From NCBI GenBank assembly GCA_036508875.1, contig DATCGP010000046.1, forward strand, positions 1 through 28,863: a stretch of DNA of 28,863 nucleotides. The letters are read 5' to 3'. The notes beneath the pieces were generated by a model. The model was not told the DNA's origin, did not search any database, and was given only the letters and a program-made list of their open reading frames with translations. Made by a program: the position numbers and the translations under genes. Source of the stretch: PALSA-660 sp036508875 (GTDB taxonomy: Bacteria > Actinomycetota > Coriobacteriia > Anaerosomatales > PALSA-660). Shown here in pieces: positions 24,377 through 28,863 of this stretch (the stretch's first letter is position 1; every line of letters starts with the position of its first letter).

Positions 24377-25366
24377 CTAGGACAGGATGTAGACCGGGGT
24401 CCCCACCGGAACGCGGGGGTAGATGTCGAGGACGTTGTGGTTCGTGAGCCGTATGCACCCGTGACTCGCAGCGTGCCCCATCGACCAGGTCTTCGCCGTC
24501 CCGTGGATGCGGATCCCCGACGCGTTCAGGTACAGCGCGCGCAGACCGAGCGGGTTGTAGTAGCCCGGCTTGATGTAGCTCGGCATCCCCTTCGCCCACG
24601 CGCTGCCGGGGTTGTGCCAAGCCGGATGAGCCGACTTGGCGATGACCTTGAACAGGCCTTTCGGCGTGGGGTGTGCGCTCATCCCGATCGCGCAGCGGTA
24701 CGACTTCTCGAGCTTCGTGTTCTTGTAGAGGTAGACCTTGCGCTCGTGGAGCACGACGAGGATCGTCTTGCCGATGTTGGCGGTCGTGGTCTTCGCGCGG
24801 ATGACGAGCACCGGGACTGTGACGGTCGCCTGAGTGGAACCGCCGGCCCCGATCTCGGCAGTGACCGCGCCGGAGACCGCCTGCAGGGCTGCCGCCGTGT
24901 CCAGCGCGCGGCCGTTGACCTGGGCCACGACCTTCAGCCGGTGGTTCACGATCGTGCGCTTCGCGTTGACCGCCTTGCGGGCGATCGCCTTCGCCACCGT
25001 GGCCACGAACGAGGAGATCGCGGTTCCATCGGCGGTCCAACGCGGCGCCATGTCGGTGGTCTCAGCCGCTGCGAGCGCGTCCGCGACCATCCCATCGATG
25101 TCGAGCGCGACGGCCGTTTCGACCTGCATCGAGAAGGCGATCCCCGACGCGTCGACGGCGAGCGGGGCGAGCGTGGGCGTCGAGCATGCTGCCGCGATCG
25201 CTCGGTGGGCCTGAGCGGCGGTCATCCCGACGAGAGGCACGCCCGCCACGGTCACACCGGCGGTCACCACCGGGTCTCCGCCGCCGGCGAACGCCGGAAG
25301 CGTCCCGAGCAGCAGCGTCAGTGCGAGCGCCGCGGATACGAACCTGCCCAACCTGCGAGAACCCAC
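24377..25366 (-). CDS. L,D-transpeptidase (YkuD) with N-terminal peptidoglycan-binding region
   Basis: The 329-residue exported protein has a signal peptide (about 1-27, ending PAFA-G), a region of about 160 residues like the PG_binding_4 domains common before YkuD, and a C-terminal YkuD catalytic domain (about 203-329, starting KTILVVLHERKVYLYKN). The active-site motif is His288 followed by SHGC (301-304), with Cys304 as nucleophile. It should make 3-3 cross-links or attach proteins to peptidoglycan outside the membrane. The start is the GTG at 25366, whose best ribosome site (GGTGG) is about ten bases away. A TATACT -10-like box lies 55-60 bases upstream. Confidence 0.9.
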   Translation of the reverse strand: MGSRRLGRFVSAALALTLLLGTLPAFAGGGDPVVTAGVTVAGVPLVGMTAAQAHRAIAAACSTPTLAPLAVDASGIAFSMQVETAVALDIDGMVADALAAAETTDMAPRWTADGTAISSFVATVAKAIARKAVNAKRTIVNHRLKVVAQVNGRALDTAAALQAVSGAVTAEIGAGGSTQATVTVPVLVIRAKTTTANIGKTILVVLHERKVYLYKNTKLEKSYRCAIGMSAHPTPKGLFKVIAKSAHPAWHNPGSAWAKGMPSYIKPGYYNPLGLRALYLNASGIRIHGTAKTWSMGHAASHGCIRLTNHNVLDIYPRVPVGTPVYILS

Positions 25367-25420
25367 GAACCAGCCACCGGCCTTCCTGGATACGACGACG
25401 ATGCCCCATGTCCTGCGCGC

Positions 25421-25426
25421 AGTATA
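25421..25426 (-). promoter_or_regulatory. -10 element of the L,D-transpeptidase gene
   Basis: TATACT is read on the minus strand at 25426-25421 in the 64-base gap after the yaiI-like gene. It would give a leader of about 48 bases. The -35 is not convincing, so readthrough from yaiI is also possible. Confidence 0.35.
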
Positions 25427-25430
25427 GGGC

Positions 25431-25883
25431 CTACCCCGGCCCTTGGCGCATCAACCGCTCGAGCGATTCGATGAAGTGCTCGCGGTCGTCCTCCGTGAAC
25501 GGCGGGGGGCCGCCGTGACGCCCCCCGGAGCGCCGAAGCCGCGCCTCCGCATGGCGCACTTCCATCTCGGCGTCGATCGTCGCGAGATAGAAGATCCGGC
25601 CGCGCGGACTGACCGCGCCGGCGCCCCGGCCGAGCGCCATCGCCGCGACCCCGATGTCCTGGGTGACCACGATGTCGCCCGCTTGGAGCATCCCGACGAT
25701 GGCGAAGTCGGCCGAGTCCCGCCCCTGGCTCACGGAGGTCGCTTCGACGCCCGGGCGGATGAACTTGGCGAGGTTCTGGGTAGAGTCAGCGACGAGCATG
25801 ACGCGCGCGCCGTGGGAGCGCGCGACGGAGATCGCCTCGCGAGTCACGGGGCATGCGTCGGCATCTATGAAGACGGTGGTCAT
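25431..25883 (-). CDS. yaiI: YaiI/YqxD family protein (UPF0178, DUF188)
   Basis: The 150-residue product matches the UPF0178 family throughout: an N-terminal FIDADACPVTREA, VADSTQNL, RDSADFAIVGMLQAGDIVVTQDIGVA, and GGRHGGPPPFTEDDREHF near the C-terminus. The conserved acidic residues suggest a PIN-like metal-binding fold, but the function is not established. The ATG at 25883 has no Shine-Dalgarno; a TACAGT hexamer sits seven bases before it, so the mRNA may be leaderless. It is divergent from the DUF2510 gene and lies upstream of the L,D-transpeptidase on the same strand. Confidence 0.92.
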   Translation of the reverse strand: MTTVFIDADACPVTREAISVARSHGARVMLVADSTQNLAKFIRPGVEATSVSQGRDSADFAIVGMLQAGDIVVTQDIGVAAMALGRGAGAVSPRGRIFYLATIDAEMEVRHAEARLRRSGGRHGGPPPFTEDDREHFIESLERLMRQGPG

Positions 25884-25935
25884 GGGGCCGACTGTACCGC
25901 ACGCCCCGGTCTTGAGGCACTAGACGGGAGGGCCG

Positions 25936-26478
25936 ATGTCCAGGGATTCGATCGAGATGCGTACGACCTTGAGCCGGGATCAGGCATGGCAGGTCATATC
26001 CACCTATCTCGGGAGCGAGGGATTCAAGTACATCGAGGAGAAGGGCGATGCGGTCTGGCGCAAGGGCGCGGGGCTCGCGACGATACCGCAGTTCATCAAG
26101 GCGATACCGGCGGACGGTTCCATCCACATCGAGGCGTGGCTCTCCGCGGTGTCGTGGGTGCCCGGCGTCTACACCGGCGAACAGGGCCTCGACGGGCCGT
26201 GGGGCTTCGCACTGAAGTCCGCTCTCAAGAAGCGCCTCTCGGCACTGGAGGCGGCGCTCGGCGGCAACGTCGTGTCGCGTGGCAAGATCGAGTCACCGAG
26301 AGCGGGCGCTCCGCAGGCGGCGATACCTCCCGCGGCGAGCGCCCAGGCACTGGTCGGCGCGGCACCCGCCGCGTGGTCCGCGGACCCGACCGGGCGCCAC
26401 CAGCTCCGCTACTGGGACGGCTCCGCCTGGACCGCCAACGTGTCCGACAACGGAGCGGTGTCGCAGGACCCGGTCTGA
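25936..26478 (+). CDS. DUF2510-containing protein
   Basis: The 180-residue soluble protein has two parts. Residues about 1-110 form a mixed domain (RTTLSRDQAWQVISTYLGSE, then a Trp-rich strand region) that I do not recognise. After an Ala/Pro linker, residues 146-172 carry a DUF2510 motif with AWSADPTGRHQLRYWDG and SAWT, a short domain common in Actinobacteria, often at the end of membrane or secreted proteins. Here there is no TM segment. ATG 25936 has GGGAGG five bases upstream. Function unknown. Confidence 0.8.
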   Translation: MSRDSIEMRTTLSRDQAWQVISTYLGSEGFKYIEEKGDAVWRKGAGLATIPQFIKAIPADGSIHIEAWLSAVSWVPGVYTGEQGLDGPWGFALKSALKKRLSALEAALGGNVVSRGKIESPRAGAPQAAIPPAASAQALVGAAPAAWSADPTGRHQLRYWDGSAWTANVSDNGAVSQDPV

Positions 26479-26533
26479 GCGGGTTCCGCCAGCAAGCCCC
26501 GATCGTTTCGACGCTAGTGGCTCTAGGTACAGG

Positions 26534-26571
26534 AAAGGACCTCTGACCTGCTCAAATGGTCGAGGACCTTT
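26534..26571. terminator. imperfect hairpin between convergent genes
   Basis: AAAGG-A-CCTC-T-GACC pairs with GGTC-GAGG-A-CCTTT across 26534-26571, with one A-A mismatch and one bulge around a 9-base loop. The right end runs into TTTCT on the plus strand. A second inverted repeat (26593-26606 with 26636-26649) ends at the stop codon of the HD-GYP gene. Either could terminate the DUF2510 or HD-GYP transcripts. Confidence 0.4.
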
Positions 26572-26647
26572 CTATGTCGGTCGATCCCGCTAGACCCGGT
26601 TCCGGAACATTCTGATGACTGGATGCTTGCTAGGATCCGGGTCCGGG

Positions 26648-28048
26648 TCATTGCTTCGAGAACTCGAACCCATCCTCGTTGAAGAGCCGGATACACGCTT
26701 CCGCGACCCACGCGTCGTACAGCCTGCCGCTGCCACGCTCGATCTCGGCGAGAGCCGCCTCGATCCCGAGCGCGGGCCGATAGGGACGGTACGACGTCAT
26801 CGCCTCGACGACGTCGGCCACGGCGAGCACCTTGGCACCCAGAAGCGTCTGGTCGCCCGTAAGTCCCTGTGGATACCCCGACCCATCGCAACGCTCGTGA
26901 TGCTGGTGGATCATCTGAGCGACCGGCTCCGCCATCTGCGCGGAGACGGCGAGCCGGTATCCCGCTTCGCCGTGACCCTTGACGAGCTCGAACTCGACCG
27001 GCGATAGCTGACCCGGCTTGGAAAGGATCTCAGTCGGAACCCCGGCCTTGCCCATGTCGTGCAGCAGCCCCGCTACCCGGATGTCGTCGATCTCGTGACC
27101 GGATAGGCCGAGGCTCTCGGCGATCTTGACCGCGAGTTCCGTGACACGTCGCTGATGGCCGGCGGTGTAGGGATCGCGCAGCTCGACGATGTTGCTGGTG
27201 ACGTCGACCACCGAGGTGAGCGTTTGCTTGATGCGCTCAGCTTGCCGGGCCGCCAGCTCCTCCGCCCGCGTGCGCTCGGTGATGTCACGGTCCGTGCCAC
27301 GGTAGCCGCAAAAGTCTCCGGACACGTCGAAGATGGGTACCCCGTTGGTTTCGAGGATGACGAGACGCCCGTCCTTGTGCCCGTTCACGTTGACCAGGTT
27401 TCGGAACGCTTCACGCTTCTCGGCAATGGCCGCGAACTGCGCGCCCACCCGCTGCGCCTCATCAGGCGGCATCAGTTCGAAGGGGGTCTTGCCGAGCAGC
27501 TCGTCGGGCCGGTAGCCCAAGATGTCGAACACCTGCTGGCTGGCAAACGTGTAGACCCCGCGCTCACCGACCTCCCAGACCCAGTCGTGAGCGGACTCCA
27601 CGAGCGTGCGATAGCGCTTCTCGCTCTCGTGAAGCGCTTCCTCAGCCCGCTTGCGCTCGGTGATGTTGCGCAGCAGAACCTGGATCGCCTTGACGCCTTG
27701 GTCGAGGAAGGGCGAGGCGGTGGCCTCGACGTCCACAGGCGTGCCGTCGAGCCGGAGGATCCGCACCTCGACGAGCGGGACCTCCTCGCTGTCCACGCGG
27801 ATGCGCTCGCGCACGAGCGAGCGGGAGGCGGGGTCAAACAGGTCCAGGGCCGGTTTCCCGATCAGATCCTCGGGCGAGGAGGTCCCGAACAGCTTCGCGG
27901 CCGCCGGGTTCGCGAGCACGACCTTGTCCTCGCGGTTGACGAAGATGGCCAAAGGCGAGCTCTCGGCCAGCGTTCGGAAGCGGGCTTCGCTCTCCCGCAG
28001 CTCCTGCTCGGCCTGCTTGCGCTCGGTGATGTCTTGATTGACTCTCAC
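26648..28048 (-). CDS. PAS-PAS-HD-GYP cyclic-di-GMP phosphodiesterase, N-terminally truncated
   Basis: The 466-residue product holds two PAS domains (about 21-130 and 141-260, each closed by a D/NITER-K/T-RAEE PAC tail) and a C-terminal HD-GYP domain (about 275-460) with His330-Asp331 in LLHDMGKAG and HHERCDGSGYPQG at 383-396. HD-GYP domains degrade cyclic di-GMP; the PAS units would sense redox, gas or a ligand. The protein begins RVNQDITERKQAEQELRE, which is the PAC tail of an earlier PAS domain now missing. The GTG at 28048 has GGGGGG four bases upstream, and an in-frame TGA lies six codons before it. The gene may still be expressed as a shorter sensor. It is paralogous to the broken gene at 3743-5928. 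Confidence 0.85.
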   Translation of the reverse strand: MRVNQDITERKQAEQELRESEARFRTLAESSPLAIFVNREDKVVLANPAAAKLFGTSSPEDLIGKPALDLFDPASRSLVRERIRVDSEEVPLVEVRILRLDGTPVDVEATASPFLDQGVKAIQVLLRNITERKRAEEALHESEKRYRTLVESAHDWVWEVGERGVYTFASQQVFDILGYRPDELLGKTPFELMPPDEAQRVGAQFAAIAEKREAFRNLVNVNGHKDGRLVILETNGVPIFDVSGDFCGYRGTDRDITERTRAEELAARQAERIKQTLTSVVDVTSNIVELRDPYTAGHQRRVTELAVKIAESLGLSGHEIDDIRVAGLLHDMGKAGVPTEILSKPGQLSPVEFELVKGHGEAGYRLAVSAQMAEPVAQMIHQHHERCDGSGYPQGLTGDQTLLGAKVLAVADVVEAMTSYRPYRPALGIEAALAEIERGSGRLYDAWVAEACIRLFNEDGFEFSKQ

Positions 28049-28113
28049 TGATCCCCCCGCCCCTCAGCGAACTCTACTCGCGCCGAACCGACATCCCGAT
28101 CCCGCAGCAAAAC

Positions 28114-28148
28114 GGTAATGCCCCCCGAATAAGATAGGTATGCCCCCC
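28114..28148. repeat. pair of C-rich direct repeats, possible mobile-element end
   Basis: GGTAATGCCCCCC (28114-28126) and GGTATGCCCCCC (28137-28148) are repeated 23 bases apart within a 274-base gap without genes. Tandem subterminal repeats of this kind occur at the ends of IS21-type elements. No transposase reading frame is present. The rest of the gap (28149-28250) shows nothing else that I can identify. Confidence 0.4.
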
Positions 28149-28251
28149 AAACGGGATGAGGGTGCGCCCGGGCGGCTCGCTGGCGTCCTCGCATCCCCTC
28201 TCACCTGATACTACTCGGTTTGCGCGACTCCGCGGGGCCAAGCGAAGGTGG

Positions 28252-28292
28252 TTGAGCAGCCGAGCTCAACGATCAGAGGGCGCAGCTACAAT
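28252..28292 (+). promoter_or_regulatory. inverted repeat and -10 element of the YCF48-like lipoprotein gene
   Basis: TTGAGC-AGCCGA-GCTCAA (28252-28269) is a perfect inverted repeat of 6-base arms. Its right arm occupies the -35 position relative to TACAAT (28287-28292), 17 bases downstream. The leader to the GTG at 28323 is about 24 bases. The repeat could bind an activator or repressor. Confidence 0.45.
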
Positions 28293-28322
28293 GGCGGCGT
28301 TCAACGGCTGTGGGGAGAAGCG

Positions 28323-28863
28323 GTGAAGCAACGAAGCATGGCGATAGCATTGCTGGCAGCCGTCTTGGTGATGACCGCCCTGATGGGCTGCGCTCCTCGG
28401 ACGGCAGAGAGCCCCGGATCCACGCCCACTCAGATACCCGCCGTGGAGCTGGCGACCACCACTCCGCTACCCCCCGACCGGATCGCCGCCACCTCGTTCA
28501 TCGACGCCGACCGCGGCTGGGCCGTGGGTGGGGAGCTGGAGGATGGCCTAGGTAGCGTCGTTCAGGCCACGACCGACGGCGGCCGGACCTGGAAGGTTCT
28601 CTACGCCGATGGGGCCGGCTTCCCACTCCGGGATGTCGTCTTCACCGATGCGCTCCACGGCTGGGCGGTTTCCAGCAGCGGCACCCTCGTGGGCTCCATC
28701 ATCGCCACCACCGATGGAGGACGAAGCTGGGTGGAGCAGTTCGGGGCGGGACCGCTGGAGTCCGTGGACTTCACCGACAACCTCCACGGCGTGGTCCGGG
28801 GTCTGGATGGCGACAGTCCCCAGCGACCGATCACGCTCACCACCAGCGACGGCGGAAGAACCT
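28323..28863 (+). CDS. lipoprotein with YCF48/BNR-type beta-propeller repeats, 3' end beyond window
   Basis: The frame starts at GTG 28323, preceded by GGGGAGAAG, and is open to the right edge (180 codons visible). A type II signal peptide ends in the lipobox LMGC at about residues 20-23. A Thr/Pro linker follows, then repeats of the YCF48/sialidase Asp-box kind: ATSFIDADRGWAVG, TTDGGRTWKVL, VVFTDALHGWAVSS, TTDGGRSW, VDFTDNLHGVV and TSDGGRT. This forms blades of a beta-propeller outside the cell. The ligand is unknown. It is divergent from the truncated HD-GYP gene. Confidence 0.85.
   Translation, partial: MKQRSMAIALLAAVLVMTALMGCAPRTAESPGSTPTQIPAVELATTTPLPPDRIAATSFIDADRGWAVGGELEDGLGSVVQATTDGGRTWKVLYADGAGFPLRDVVFTDALHGWAVSSSGTLVGSIIATTDGGRSWVEQFGAGPLESVDFTDNLHGVVRGLDGDSPQRPITLTTSDGGRT

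Noticed and set aside
1..28863. CRISPR array, phage genes or intact insertion sequence
   Set aside because: No regular repeat-spacer pattern, transposase, integrase or phage structural gene was seen; the only hints of mobility are the direct repeats at 28114-28148.

Overview
The window is high-GC bacterial chromosome, about 67-70% by eye, with dense genes, frequent GTG starts and strong Shine-Dalgarno sites. The content suggests an anaerobic or facultatively anaerobic actinobacterium, most likely of the Coriobacteriia/OPB41 type. The signs are a four-subunit 2-oxoacid:ferredoxin oxidoreductase, an Fe-S aldo/keto reductase, PAS/HD-GYP sensors, a CtpE-like P-type ATPase and an L,D-transpeptidase. 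This placement is an inference from gene content, not from a marker gene.

Left part (1-7620, all on the minus strand): the 5' part of a secreted leucine-rich-repeat protein; tRNA-Phe(GAA) with its own promoter and terminator; a two-gene operon of a small DUF6483-like protein and a CtpE-like cation P-type ATPase with overlapping stop and start; a multi-PAS HD-GYP cyclic-di-GMP phosphodiesterase gene broken by an in-frame TAG and a frameshift; and a GT-C-type membrane glycosyltransferase.

Central part (7795-13057): a POR-type oxidoreductase with all four subunits (G, D, A, B), but the cluster is split. A MOCOS-like class V aminotransferase sits in reverse orientation between porD and porA, and a lipoprotein with a ligand-poor cupredoxin-like domain lies between porA and porB. 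PorG/PorD and PorA/PorB should assemble into one enzyme that oxidises a 2-oxoacid, probably pyruvate, to acyl-CoA and reduces ferredoxin.

Next (13131-17326) come a GAP/LysE-like membrane protein, an endonuclease/exonuclease/phosphatase-fold protein that overlaps it tail to tail, a cardiolipin synthase, an orphan C-terminal domain fragment, a strong bidirectional hairpin and a secreted G1 (eqolisin) peptidase.

Right-centre (17458-23592): an XRE-cupin regulator with an AMP-forming acyl-CoA synthetase, a divergent metallo-beta-lactamase-fold hydrolase, and a MarR - MFS exporter - Fe-S aldo/keto reductase operon with a clear palindromic operator.

Right end (23766-28863): an ATC-hydrolase-family protein, an L,D-transpeptidase, a YaiI/UPF0178 protein, a DUF2510 protein, a second PAS/HD-GYP gene whose N-terminus is cut off next to a pair of C-rich direct repeats, and the start of a YCF48/BNR-repeat lipoprotein that leaves the window. 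No CRISPR array, rRNA, intact transposase or prophage was seen. The only stretch of over 300 bases without an intact gene is 16152-16558; it holds the orphan domain fragment and the hairpin. The 28049-28322 gap holds direct repeats and an inverted repeat.
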